Shown here one piece after another: positions 9,279 through 17,534 of a DNA stretch of 64,000 bases; positions within the stretch are counted from its first letter, which is position 1, and each line of letters begins with the position of its first letter. The notes below the pieces were generated by a model. It did not search any database and had not been told where the DNA came from. It saw only the letters and a program-made list of their open reading frames with translations. The position numbers and the translations under genes were made by a program. This DNA is from an uncultured Alistipes sp. (GTDB taxonomy: Bacteria; Bacteroidota; Bacteroidia; Bacteroidales; Rikenellaceae): NCBI GenBank assembly GCA_910577475.1, contig CAJTLJ010000001.1, positions 1-64,000 of the forward strand, read 5' to 3'.

Positions 9279-10328
9279 ATGGACTGGAAAGATTTCGATC
9301 CGAACGGTGTCGGCGTCGACAACGGCAACTATTTTTCGCTCCCCTGCACAGCGGAGGAGTCCGACCTGGTGCTGCTCTCCGCCCCCTGGGACGTGACGGT
9401 CTCCTACGGAGCCGGAGCGGCCTATGCACCGGATGCCATGATCGGAGCCTCGTCCCAGCTCGACCTGTTCGACGCCGCGGCACCGGACCAGTGGCGCCGC
9501 GGAATCGCCACGGCACCGGTCGACTACGCCCTGCAGGAGCGTTCGCAGCGGCTGCGCGGCGACGCCGAGAAGGTGATCGACCACCTGGAGCACGGCGGAT
9601 CGGCAGACGACGACGCCGTAAGCCGCAAGATCCGGCGCGTGAACGAAGGGTGCACCGAAATGAACGAGAATCTCTACCGCCAAGCCTCGGAATGGCTCGA
9701 CCGGGGCAAGCTCGTGGGGCTGGTCGGCGGCGACCACTCGACCCCCTACGGGGTGATCCGGGCCATAGCCGAGCGGCACGAAGGGGCGGGAATCCTGCAC
9801 ATCGACGCCCACTGCGACCTGCGCGAGCGGTACGAAGGATTCGAATTCTCGCACGCCTCGATCATGCACAACGTCCTGCGCGATTTTCCGCAGGTGGCCC
9901 GCATCGTCGAGGTGGGCGTGCGCGATTTTTGCGACGCGGAATACCGCCGCGCCCAGAGCGACCCGCGGATCGAGATGTTCGACGACCGGCGGCTGGCCGA
10001 GGCGGCCTTCGAAGGGATCTCCTGGGCCGAGCAGTGCCGCCGCATCGTGGAGTGCCTGCCCCGCGAGGTCTATGTCAGCTTCGACATCGACGGCCTCTCG
10101 CCCGACTGCTGCCCCCACACCGGCACCCCCGTGCCGGGCGGACTGACGTTCCGCGAAGCCTGCTTCCTGCTGGAGAGCGTGGTGCGCTCGGGGCGCCGCA
10201 TCGTGGGTTTCGACCTGGTGGAGGTCGTCCCGAAATACGAAGAGCGGATGGATGAAATCGTCGGCGCCCGCATGCTCTACAAACTCTGCGGCCTGACCCT
10301 GAAGTCGAATCCGAAGGAGACTGATTAA
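9279..10328 (+). CDS. Arginase/agmatinase/formiminoglutamase family hydrolase
   Basis: A 349-residue ureohydrolase, which splits guanidino or formimino groups using two manganese ions. All six metal ligands are visible: His153 in GGDHS, Asp176, His178 and Asp180 in IDAHCD, and Asp269 and Asp271 in SFDIDG. The protein is longer than a typical arginase (about 300 residues), with extra sequence at residues 85-135. The substrate is uncertain: agmatinase is the usual label for this Bacteroidetes branch. No polyamine or histidine-degradation genes are nearby. nhaA follows 12 bp later, so the two may be co-transcribed. Confidence 0.88.
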   Translation: MDWKDFDPNGVGVDNGNYFSLPCTAEESDLVLLSAPWDVTVSYGAGAAYAPDAMIGASSQLDLFDAAAPDQWRRGIATAPVDYALQERSQRLRGDAEKVIDHLEHGGSADDDAVSRKIRRVNEGCTEMNENLYRQASEWLDRGKLVGLVGGDHSTPYGVIRAIAERHEGAGILHIDAHCDLRERYEGFEFSHASIMHNVLRDFPQVARIVEVGVRDFCDAEYRRAQSDPRIEMFDDRRLAEAAFEGISWAEQCRRIVECLPREVYVSFDIDGLSPDCCPHTGTPVPGGLTFREACFLLESVVRSGRRIVGFDLVEVVPKYEERMDEIVGARMLYKLCGLTLKSNPKETD

Positions 10329-10340
10329 TTTATACGAGAT

Positions 10341-11729
10341 ATGAGACTATTTTCGATGTACAGCTGGACGCGAAAACGTCACGTACTGCACGCCTACGGG
10401 CTGCATTTCATGGAGGCGCCCTGGGCGGGCGGCGTAGTGTTGCTCGTCTGCGTAGCCATCGCCATGCTGCTTGCCAACCTGCCCTTCACAGCCGGATTCT
10501 ACCACGACCTGCTCCACACCAGCCTCGCCGTCAACATCGGTTACGGCAGCGAAAACTGGATCTTCCCCAAGGAGATGACCGTGGAGAAGTTCATCAACGA
10601 CGGTCTGATGGTGATCTTCTTCTTCACCGTCGGACTGGAGATCAAGCGCGAAATCGTCTGCGGACAGCTTTCGAGCGTGCGCCGGGCCATCCTGCCCGTG
10701 CTGGCCGCGGCCGGCGGCATGCTGGCGCCCGCCCTGATCTTCCTGCTTTTCAACCACGGCACTGGAGCCGTCAACGGCTGGGGAATCCCCACCGCCACCG
10801 ACATCGCCTTCGCCGTCGGCATCCTCTCGATGCTGGGCGACCGCGTTCCCGTCTCGCTGAAGGTGTTCCTCACGGCGCTGGCAATCGCCGACGACCTGGG
10901 CGCCATCATCGTCATCGCCCTCTTCTACGGCGGCACCATCGAGTGGGGCTGTCTGGCTGTGGCGCTGGCTATCATGGCGGCGCTCTACCTGATGAACCGC
11001 ATGGGCGAGACCCGCATGATGTGCTACCTGATCCCCGCCATCGTCGTCTGGAGCCTCTTCTACTACTCGGGCATCCACTCCACCATCTCGGGCGTCGCGA
11101 TGGCTATGCTGATCCCCATGAAGCCCCGCTACTCGAAGGAGTATTACTTCCGCAAGCAGGCCTGCCTGACCGAGTCGCTGACCCGCTCCGCAGAGACAGG
11201 TGAATTCCCCGACGAGGAGCACCGCTACTACCTGAGGCGCCTGAGCCGGCTGGCGCACTCGTCGATGGGCATGAGCTACCGGCTGGAGCACGTCCTGACG
11301 CCCTACGTCACCTTCCTGATCATGCCGATCTTCGCACTGGCAAACGCCGGCGTGGTGATCTCCTCGGCCGAGTACTTCAACATCTTCCACTTCTCGCACG
11401 AGATCGGTTCGGTCGGCATGGGCGTATTCTTCGGTCTGCTGATCGGCAAGCCGCTGGGCATCTTCACGGCCAGCTGGATCGCCGTGAAGAGCAAGTTGGC
11501 CGTGATGCCCGAGGGGGCATCGTGGAGAATGCTGTGGGCGGTCGCCTGCCTCGGCGGTATCGGCTTCACGATGTCGATCTTCGTCGACACGCTCGCCTTC
11601 TCCCATCCCGAGATGATCGACCGCGGCAAGATCGCCATCCTGATGGGATCGACCGCCGCCGGCATCCTGGGATCGACCCTGATCCTCCTCTTCTCGAAAT
11701 CGAAAAAAGAGCGCCGGTATGAAGCATAG
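10341..11729 (+). CDS. nhaA: Na+/H+ antiporter NhaA
   Basis: A 462-residue inner-membrane antiporter that exchanges sodium for protons. The essential aspartate pair (equivalent to E. coli Asp163/Asp164) is at 184-185 in IADDLGAI, and TDIAFAVG (Asp154) is also conserved. About twelve hydrophobic segments are seen. It is longer than the 388-residue E. coli protein. An extra hydrophilic stretch at about 255-300, containing a basic and acidic cytosolic loop, accounts for much of this. The 3' end overlaps the next gene by 11 bp, which suggests translational coupling to the FKBP-type isomerase. Confidence 0.96.
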   Translation: MRLFSMYSWTRKRHVLHAYGLHFMEAPWAGGVVLLVCVAIAMLLANLPFTAGFYHDLLHTSLAVNIGYGSENWIFPKEMTVEKFINDGLMVIFFFTVGLEIKREIVCGQLSSVRRAILPVLAAAGGMLAPALIFLLFNHGTGAVNGWGIPTATDIAFAVGILSMLGDRVPVSLKVFLTALAIADDLGAIIVIALFYGGTIEWGCLAVALAIMAALYLMNRMGETRMMCYLIPAIVVWSLFYYSGIHSTISGVAMAMLIPMKPRYSKEYYFRKQACLTESLTRSAETGEFPDEEHRYYLRRLSRLAHSSMGMSYRLEHVLTPYVTFLIMPIFALANAGVVISSAEYFNIFHFSHEIGSVGMGVFFGLLIGKPLGIFTASWIAVKSKLAVMPEGASWRMLWAVACLGGIGFTMSIFVDTLAFSHPEMIDRGKIAILMGSTAAGILGSTLILLFSKSKKERRYEA

Positions 11730-12468
11730 ACAGCGCACCCGGCTCACGACCGCCCTCCTGCTGCTGGCCGCGGCAGGCTCGCTGCTCGGCTGCTCGAAGC
11801 GCGGAGGCGAGGCGACGGCCCTGAACTCGGAGACCGACTCGGTGGCCTATATCCTGGGAATGAACATCGGCCGCAACCTCTGGCAGATGGACTCCGCCCT
11901 GAACGTGCAGGCGGTCTGCGAAGGGGTGGCCGACTACTTCGCCCGCCGCGAGCGGATGACGCCCGAGGAGGCGCAGGCCTACTACCTGAAGTACGTCAAC
12001 GTCTCGAAGCCGGAGCATATCCGCGCCTACGAGGAGCGCTATCTGGAGGACATCCGCCGCAACAACCGTTCCTACGCCCGCACCAAGTCGGGCGTGACCT
12101 ACACGGTCGGTGAGATCGGCGACGAATCGCTCACGCCCAAGAACCCGACCGACACCGTATCGATCCGCTATGTGGCGCGCACGGCCGACGGACGGGTGTT
12201 CCACTCCTCGTTCGAGCGGGGCGACACCACCCGCACGGCCCTCTCGGCACTGCCCGAAGGGTTGCGCGAGAGCCTGACGCTGATCGGCAAGGGCGGCCAT
12301 ATCGACGCCTATGTCCCGGCCCGGCTGGGCTACGGAGCCGCAGGCAACGATTCGCTGGGGGTAAAGCCCAACGCGACGCTCTACTACGAGGTGGACCTGC
12401 TGAACATGGAACGCCCCGAGAGAAGGAACACGGCGCGCGGCACCCGCCGGACGACCCTGGACCTCTGA
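11719..12468 (+). CDS. FKBP-type peptidyl-prolyl isomerase lipoprotein
   Basis: A 249-residue protein with a lipoprotein signal (lipobox near LLGC) followed by a helical N-terminal dimerisation region and a C-terminal FKBP domain of about 100 residues. It probably helps fold proteins in the periplasm. The FKBP core is divergent: the segment VSIRYVARTADGRVFHSS and the closing ALYY-like strand (TLYYEVDLL) are recognisable, but several aromatic active-site residues of classic FKBPs are not obvious. The start overlaps nhaA by 11 bp. A paralogue follows immediately. Confidence 0.85.
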   Translation: MKHRQRTRLTTALLLLAAAGSLLGCSKRGGEATALNSETDSVAYILGMNIGRNLWQMDSALNVQAVCEGVADYFARRERMTPEEAQAYYLKYVNVSKPEHIRAYEERYLEDIRRNNRSYARTKSGVTYTVGEIGDESLTPKNPTDTVSIRYVARTADGRVFHSSFERGDTTRTALSALPEGLRESLTLIGKGGHIDAYVPARLGYGAAGNDSLGVKPNATLYYEVDLLNMERPERRNTARGTRRTTLDL

Positions 12469-12522
12469 TCGGACCGGACGACGATTTTAACGCGAAAACG
12501 AACCAACTGACGAAGTTTTACG

Positions 12523-12530
12523 TATCTTTG
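12523..12530 (+). promoter_or_regulatory. -7 promoter element TATCTTTG
   Basis: A perfect TATCTTTG 42 bp before the ATG of the second FKBP gene, showing that this gene can be expressed apart from nhaA. Confidence 0.7.
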
Positions 12531-12572
12531 TCTCCGCTATCGAGCAACGAATTACTTAACACATAAAAAAAC

Positions 12573-13670
12573 ATGAAAAAGATCTTTTTTGCAGCGGTAC
12601 TGGCCGGAGCCGTGATGCTCACCTCCTGCGGACCGAAAAGCCTGATTACGAAGGGTAACGAAGCGCAGTTCGACTCGCTCTCCTACTCGCTGGGAGCCCA
12701 GATCGGTTCCGGTCTGAACTATCAGATGCGCAACATCCCCCTGGACTACGACAAAGTGGTCGAAGGTCTGACCGACGGGGCCTTCGAGAAGGGCGACATC
12801 ACCCCCATGGAAGCGGTCGACCTGTTGCAGGACTACTTCATGAACAAGCGCGGCGAGCGCATGCGCGCCATCGCCGAGAAGCGTCATGCTGCCGACAGCA
12901 TCCGTCTGATGGGCGGCGACTCGACCAAGGTGGAGTATCCCGTGGCCGATCCCGAGATGTTCGAGAGCGAGAAGGAGCGCGCCGACATCTCCTATGCGCT
13001 GGGCCTGAATACGGGCAGCGGCCTCTCCGAAATCGAGGTTCCGCTCCAGACCTACTGGATCGGCAAGGCCATCAAGGATGTTCAGGAGGGCAACGCCCAG
13101 ATGGACGAGCGCACGGCCGGCATGTTCTGGAACAACTACATGATGATCGTTGTTCCGGCCCAGAACAAGGAGAAGTCCGAGCAGTGGCTGGCTTCAATCG
13201 AGAAGAAGTCGGGCGTGCAGAAGACCGAGTCGGGCCTGCTCTACAAGGTCGAGAAGGAGGGCGACATGAGCATGCGCGCCACCGACGATCGCGACGTGGT
13301 GAAGGTACACTACAAGGGTACGAAATCGAACGGCAAGGTATTCGACGCCTCGCGTTTCGCCGACATGCCCAAGATGCGCCAGGAGATCATGAAGAAGCAG
13401 ATGCCCGAGGCCTACGACAAGGACGAGCCCATCGAGTTCCCGCTGAACCGCGTCATCAAGGGCTGGACCGAGGGTATGAAGCTGGTCGGCAAGGGCGGTA
13501 AGATCACGCTGTGGATCCCCTCCGACCTGGCCTACGGTCCCCGCGGCAACCGCGGCATCGGCGGCAACGAGGCCCTGCGCTTCGACGTCGAGCTGATCGA
13601 CGTGACGCCCTACGAGGAGCCCGCTCCCGCAGAGACGGCACCCGCCGAAGAGCAGCCGGCCGAGGAGTAG
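12573..13670 (+). CDS. FKBP-type peptidyl-prolyl isomerase (Mip/FkpA-like) lipoprotein
   Basis: A 365-residue lipoprotein (lipobox LTSC after MKKIFFAAVLAGAVM). It contains two stretches resembling the FKBP-associated N-terminal dimerisation domain (FDSLSYSLGAQIGSG near residue 30 and ISYALGLNTGSG near 135), then a full FKBP domain with VKVHYKGT, RVIKGWTEG and IPSDLAYG. The closing proline/alanine/glutamate-rich tail is low complexity. The duplicated N-terminal region is unusual compared with FkpA. It has its own promoter and a terminator at 13693-13730. The role is periplasmic protein folding by family analogy. Confidence 0.92.
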   Translation: MKKIFFAAVLAGAVMLTSCGPKSLITKGNEAQFDSLSYSLGAQIGSGLNYQMRNIPLDYDKVVEGLTDGAFEKGDITPMEAVDLLQDYFMNKRGERMRAIAEKRHAADSIRLMGGDSTKVEYPVADPEMFESEKERADISYALGLNTGSGLSEIEVPLQTYWIGKAIKDVQEGNAQMDERTAGMFWNNYMMIVVPAQNKEKSEQWLASIEKKSGVQKTESGLLYKVEKEGDMSMRATDDRDVVKVHYKGTKSNGKVFDASRFADMPKMRQEIMKKQMPEAYDKDEPIEFPLNRVIKGWTEGMKLVGKGGKITLWIPSDLAYGPRGNRGIGGNEALRFDVELIDVTPYEEPAPAETAPAEEQPAEE

Positions 13671-13692
13671 TTCCTCCAACCGAACGAACAAC

Positions 13693-13730
13693 GAACCCGT
13701 CGTCCGAACCCGGACGGCGGGTTCGTTTTA
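13693..13730 (+). terminator. Intrinsic terminator after the second FKBP gene
   Basis: A 14-bp stem with one G-T pair (arm GAACCCGTCGTCCG) is followed by CGTTTTA. It lies 23 bp beyond the stop codon. Confidence 0.75.
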
Positions 13731-13805
13731 CGGAGCACTCCCCGATTTTATACGACTTTTTCGCATTTCTTTACGATTTTTCGAACAAATTGCGGGGGAA
13801 ACCGC

Positions 13806-13813
13806 TATATTTG
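13806..13813 (+). promoter_or_regulatory. -7 promoter element TATATTTG
   Basis: TATATTTG 27 bp before the ATG at 13841. It supports that start over an in-frame ATG far upstream in the FKBP gene. Confidence 0.65.
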
Positions 13814-13840
13814 CATTCGAAAATTGAAAATCAACCGTTT

Positions 13841-14725
13841 ATGATGAAAAAACTACTCGCTTCCGTCGTGCTGGGCATCGCCCTGACGGCCTGCGTGAGC
13901 CGCGGCGACGCCGACCGAATGCAGTCGCAGATCGATTCGCTGCAGCGAACCGTTCATGCGAAGGAGGCGCTGATCGACGACGTATTCGCCACGATCGGAA
14001 CCATCTCCGACAACCTCGAACAGATCAAGAGCCGCGAAGGCATTCTTGCCATCCCTCAGGAGAAGATGGCCGACTCCTCGGCCCTGAACCGGCTCAACGA
14101 GGAGGTGGCCGCCATCGACCGGCTGATGGCCGAGAACCGGTCCCGCATCGCCGAGCTGGAGCAGAAGGCCGAACAGCTGCGGAAAGCCAACATGAAGATC
14201 AAGGGGCTGAACAAACTGATCGCCGACCTGAACGCCCGCATGGAGGCCCGGGACGCCGAGATCGATTCGCTCCGGACGCATATCGGCGAGATGAACCTGC
14301 GCATCGCCGAACTGAACGAAGAGGTGGAGGCCCGCGGCGCACTGGTGGAGGCGCTGTTTGAGGAGCGCGACCATCTGGTGAACACCATCGACGCCAAGAC
14401 GGTGGAGATGAACACGGCCTACTATATCCTGGCTTCGCAGAAGGAGCTGATCCGCGATCAGGTGATCGTGAAGAAGGGCTTCATCGGCCGGACGCTGACC
14501 CTCAACGAGACTCCCAACCTGGCCCTCTTCACCCCGGCCGACATGCGTCTGTTCAAGACCGTGCCGATCGGCCAGAAGGGCGTGACCGTGGTGACGACCC
14601 ACCCCGAGGGCTCCTACTGGCTGGTGGAGAGCGAAACCCGCAGGAACGAGGTGGAGTCGCTGGTGATCCTCGACGCCGAGAAATTCTGGTCGCTGTCGAA
14701 AATACTGGTTATCAGCTACAAATAA
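13841..14725 (+). CDS. Coiled-coil lipoprotein, function unknown
   Basis: A 294-residue protein with a lipoprotein signal (MMKKLLASVVLGIALTAC). Residues of about 25-190 are a long heptad-patterned coiled coil rich in Glu, Lys, Arg and Leu. The last 80 or so residues form a compact beta-rich domain. The layout recalls the membrane coiled-coil gene at 6557, whose tail is also beta-rich, but it is lipid-anchored here. The start was chosen for the signal peptide and the promoter just before it. I do not recognise a functional family. Confidence 0.8.
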   Translation: MMKKLLASVVLGIALTACVSRGDADRMQSQIDSLQRTVHAKEALIDDVFATIGTISDNLEQIKSREGILAIPQEKMADSSALNRLNEEVAAIDRLMAENRSRIAELEQKAEQLRKANMKIKGLNKLIADLNARMEARDAEIDSLRTHIGEMNLRIAELNEEVEARGALVEALFEERDHLVNTIDAKTVEMNTAYYILASQKELIRDQVIVKKGFIGRTLTLNETPNLALFTPADMRLFKTVPIGQKGVTVVTTHPEGSYWLVESETRRNEVESLVILDAEKFWSLSKILVISYK

Positions 14726-14750
14726 CGGACGGAGTATCGTCAGCAGGATA

Positions 14751-14784
14751 AAAGGGGCCGGAAATGCGCATTTCCGGCCCCTTT
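14751..14784 (+). terminator. Perfect palindromic terminator
   Basis: A perfect 34-bp palindrome starting AAAGGGGCCGG and ending CCCCTTT, 26 bp after the stop of the coiled-coil lipoprotein gene. The A/T flanks allow termination on either strand. Confidence 0.8.
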
Positions 14785-14840
14785 CGTTCGGTATCCTCCC
14801 GATTTTGCGGGGATAATTTTGATTTTTGATTTCGGGTATC

Positions 14841-14848
14841 TATCTTTG
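14841..14848 (+). promoter_or_regulatory. -7 promoter element TATCTTTG for the DUF4954 gene
   Basis: A perfect TATCTTTG 24 bp before the ATG at 14873. It decides for that start over an in-frame ATG at 14819 that would lie upstream of the promoter. Confidence 0.72.
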
Positions 14849-14872
14849 TGGAAATATCGCATACACACAGCC

Positions 14873-16612
14873 ATGTCCAACAACTATCGAAATCTTACCG
14901 CATCCGAGATCGCCGCTCTGGAGCGGGCGGGTAACCGGTCGACGGATTGGTCGAAAGTCGAAGTATGCGGGAGCTTCTCGCCCGATCAGCTCTCGCACAC
15001 CACGCTGGAGGGGACCGTCCGCATCGGCAACGGCACGACGATCCGCAATTCGACGATCCGGAACTACGCCATCGGCGACTCGACGCACATCGAAAGCGTC
15101 ACCCGGATGGAGTGCCGCCACCGAAGCGCATTCGGCAACGGCGTCCTGGTAGCCACCATGAACGAGTGCGAAGGCCGCCGCGTGAAAATCTACGACCGGA
15201 TGACGGCCCAGACCGCCTATGTACTGGCGCTCTACCGCCACCGCCCCGACACCCTGCACCGCATCGAGGCGTGGATCGACGCCCTGACCGGGGAACGCAG
15301 CTCCGACATCGGCGAGGTGGGACGCGACTGCACGATCGTCGGCGCCCGGTTCATCCGCGAAATGCGGATCGGCGACCGCGTGACCGTCGACGGAGCCTCC
15401 GCCCTGGAGAACGGCACCCTCTGCGACGACGCCTACATCGGAGTCGACGTCAAGGCCTACGACTTCATTGCGGCCGAAGGGACCCGCATCGCCAACGGCG
15501 TGACGCTGGAACGCTGCTTCGTGGGCGAGAGCGTCATTCTCGACAAAGGCTTCTCGGCCGGCGAATCGCTCTTCTTCGCCAACAGCCACTGCGAAAACGG
15601 CGAAGCGGCCTCCATCTTCGCAGGCCCCTACACCGTATCGCACCACAAGTCGTCGCTGCTGATCGCCGGCATGTTCTCTTTCTTCAACGCCGGCAGCGGC
15701 TCGAACCAGAGCAACCACCTCTTCAAGAGCGGAGCCGTGCACCAGTCCGTGCACCTGCGCGGCTGCAAGTTCGCCAGCGGCGCCTACATCATGTCCCCCG
15801 CCCTGGAGGGGGCCTTCACCATGATCCTCGGCCACCACTCCTACCACCACGACACCTCGGAGTTCCCCTACTCCTACCTGATCGAGAAGGAGGGGCGCTC
15901 GATGCTGATGCCGGGCGCCAACCTCGTCAGCTACGGCGCCGTGCGCGATATCGAAAAGTGGCCCAAGCGCGACAAGCGCCGCGTGAAGCGCGACCGGATC
16001 AATTTCGAGGAGTACAATCCGTATGTCTGCCGGTCGCTCGTCGCCGCGGTCAACACGCTCAACATGCTGGCCGGGGAGGATCCCGACGCCGAGACCTATA
16101 CCTACAAGAAGGTCTTCATCAAGGCTTCGCTGCTGAACCGCGGACTGAAACTCTATAACAAGGCGATTGTTGCCTCGCTGGGGGCCATGCTCTCCAAAGG
16201 CGCCGCATCGCCCGCCTGCGACGGCCGGGGCCGCTGGCTCGACATCGCGGGACAGTACATCACCAAGCGGGCCGTGGACGAACTGCTCGACGCCATAGAC
16301 CGCGCTGAGGTGCGGACGCTCGAGGCGATGGAGAGCCGCTTCAGCGACTTCTTCGAGCGATACGACGACTATGCGCACGACTGGGCGCTGGGCATCTATG
16401 CCGAACTGCTGGGCCACGAGCCGAGCGCCGAAGAGGTTCGCGAAGCCGTCGAGGCGGGGGCGAATGCCCACACCGCCATGCGCCGCACGACCGACGCCGA
16501 CCGCGACCGCGACTGCTCGATGGAGATGGCCGTCAGCTACGGCCTCGACAGCGACTCGCCCGACGAGGTGCGCGCCGACTACTGCAATGTCCGGGGACTG
16601 CCCCTGACCTGA
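14873..16612 (+). CDS. DUF4954 family protein (left-handed beta-helix type)
   Basis: A 579-residue cytosolic protein of the DUF4954 family, found mainly in Bacteroidetes and spirochaetes. Its first half shows hexapeptide-like repeats (for example GNGTTIRNSTIRNYAIGD and similar short turns), as in left-handed beta-helix acyl- or nucleotidyl-transferases. The second half is helical. No function is established to my knowledge. The start is set by the promoter at 14841-14848. It is monocistronic; a repeat-bearing spacer separates it from tdk. Confidence 0.82.
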   Translation: MSNNYRNLTASEIAALERAGNRSTDWSKVEVCGSFSPDQLSHTTLEGTVRIGNGTTIRNSTIRNYAIGDSTHIESVTRMECRHRSAFGNGVLVATMNECEGRRVKIYDRMTAQTAYVLALYRHRPDTLHRIEAWIDALTGERSSDIGEVGRDCTIVGARFIREMRIGDRVTVDGASALENGTLCDDAYIGVDVKAYDFIAAEGTRIANGVTLERCFVGESVILDKGFSAGESLFFANSHCENGEAASIFAGPYTVSHHKSSLLIAGMFSFFNAGSGSNQSNHLFKSGAVHQSVHLRGCKFASGAYIMSPALEGAFTMILGHHSYHHDTSEFPYSYLIEKEGRSMLMPGANLVSYGAVRDIEKWPKRDKRRVKRDRINFEEYNPYVCRSLVAAVNTLNMLAGEDPDAETYTYKKVFIKASLLNRGLKLYNKAIVASLGAMLSKGAASPACDGRGRWLDIAGQYITKRAVDELLDAIDRAEVRTLEAMESRFSDFFERYDDYAHDWALGIYAELLGHEPSAEEVREAVEAGANAHTAMRRTTDADRDRDCSMEMAVSYGLDSDSPDEVRADYCNVRGLPLT

Positions 16613-16644
16613 ATTTCAATTTAAAAAGGAAAACAGCAAAAGGT

Positions 16645-16716
16645 ATAAGGGTGCGAAAAACTCAAGCAGCACCCTAACGGCAAGCAAGGACGGAACAACA
16701 TTATTAAAAGTATAGA
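16645..16716. repeat. Direct repeat, copy 1 (72 bp)
   Basis: This unit starts ATAAGGGTGCGAAAA and ends TTATTAAAAGTATAGA, and recurs almost identically at 16836-16908 (a one-base indel and a few substitutions). It contains a short inverted repeat GGGTGC...GCACCC. The two copies lie in the same orientation in the 302-bp spacer before tdk. Confidence 0.85.
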
Positions 16717-16786
16717 ACGGCTTTCGGTAAGAATCCGACCGGACGATAGACGAGTGGATAAAAAACAGCAACGCACTCCGATAAAG

Positions 16787-16809
16787 TCCTCCCTTTCTCA
16801 AAGGGAGGA
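16787..16809. repeat. Perfect hairpin between the direct repeats
   Basis: TCCTCCCTTT and AAAGGGAGGA form a perfect 10-bp stem with a 3-nt CTC loop. It is followed by a partial echo (TTAGGAGGGA). There is no T-run, so a repetitive palindromic element is as likely as a terminator. Confidence 0.75.
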
Positions 16810-16835
16810 TTTAGGAGGGAATGTCGGGACTGAAC

Positions 16836-16908
16836 ATAAGGGTGCGAAAAGCGCAAGCAGCACCCGAACGGCAAGCAAGGACGAAAACGACATTATTAAA
16901 AGTATAGA
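16836..16908. repeat. Direct repeat, copy 2 (73 bp)
   Basis: The second copy of the unit at 16645. It ends 6 bp before the tdk start codon, so the leader and any ribosome-binding region of tdk are made of repeat sequence. Confidence 0.85.
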
Positions 16909-16914
16909 CCCCTT

Positions 16915-17484
16915 ATGTTTTTGGAGAATGCCAGCCAGAAAGGCTGGATCGAAGTGATTTGCGGCTCCATGTTTTCGGGCAAGACCGAGGAGCTGATCCG
17001 CCGCCTGAAGCGGGCGAAGTTCGCCAATCAGCGCGTGGAGATTTTCAAACCCCGGATCGACGTCCGCTACTCGGAGGAGGAGGTTGTCTCGCACGACTCG
17101 AACGCCATCCGGTCGACGCCGGTCGAATCGGCGCAGACCATCCTGCTGATGGCCGCGGACGTGGATGTGGTGGGCATCGACGAGGCGCAGTTCTTCGATG
17201 AGGGAATCGTCGACGTGTGTCGGCAGCTGGCCGACAACGGCGTTCGAGTCATCGCCGCCGGACTGGACATGGACTATACGGGCAAGCCGTTCGGACCCAT
17301 GCCGGCCCTGATGGCGACGGCGGAATACGTCACCAAAGTGCACGCTATCTGCGTGCGGTGCGGCAACCTGGCCCACCACTCGCACCGGCTGACCGCCGAC
17401 GAGAAGCAGGTAATGCTGGGAGCGCAGAACTCCTACGAACCCATCTGCCGCCACTGCTTCGCCGAGCTGAAGAAGCGGTCGTAA
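16915..17484 (+). CDS. tdk: Thymidine kinase
   Basis: A 189-residue type II thymidine kinase, which makes dTMP from thymidine and ATP in the salvage pathway. The P-loop GSMFSGKT is at residues 17-24, and the Walker B-like DEAQFF lies near residue 90. Zinc-binding cysteines appear in CVRCG and in CRHC near the C-terminus. Length is normal. No clear TAnnTTTG promoter lies directly upstream; the leader is the second copy of a 73-bp repeat. It converges on rsmD with a shared hairpin. Confidence 0.95.
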   Translation: MFLENASQKGWIEVICGSMFSGKTEELIRRLKRAKFANQRVEIFKPRIDVRYSEEEVVSHDSNAIRSTPVESAQTILLMAADVDVVGIDEAQFFDEGIVDVCRQLADNGVRVIAAGLDMDYTGKPFGPMPALMATAEYVTKVHAICVRCGNLAHHSHRLTADEKQVMLGAQNSYEPICRHCFAELKKRS

Positions 17485-17500
17485 CGACAAACGACGGACA

Positions 17501-17534
17501 GAGAAAGTGCCGGGTGGATCACTCGGCACTTCTC
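17501..17534. terminator. Hairpin between convergent tdk and rsmD
   Basis: Imperfect arms GAGAAAGTGCCGGGT and ACTCGGCACTTCTC are followed by TTTT on the plus strand. The hairpin overlaps the last codons of rsmD, so it would best serve tdk. Confidence 0.6.

Noticed and set aside
13511..13840. An N-terminal extension of the coiled-coil lipoprotein from an ATG at 13511
   Set aside because: It lies inside the FKBP gene and before the TATATTTG promoter and the terminator.
16616..16801. A 61-residue minus-strand frame in the tdk repeat region, similar to one in the second repeat copy
   Set aside because: The likeness follows from the DNA repeat itself; the frame breaks up outside it and no start signals were seen.
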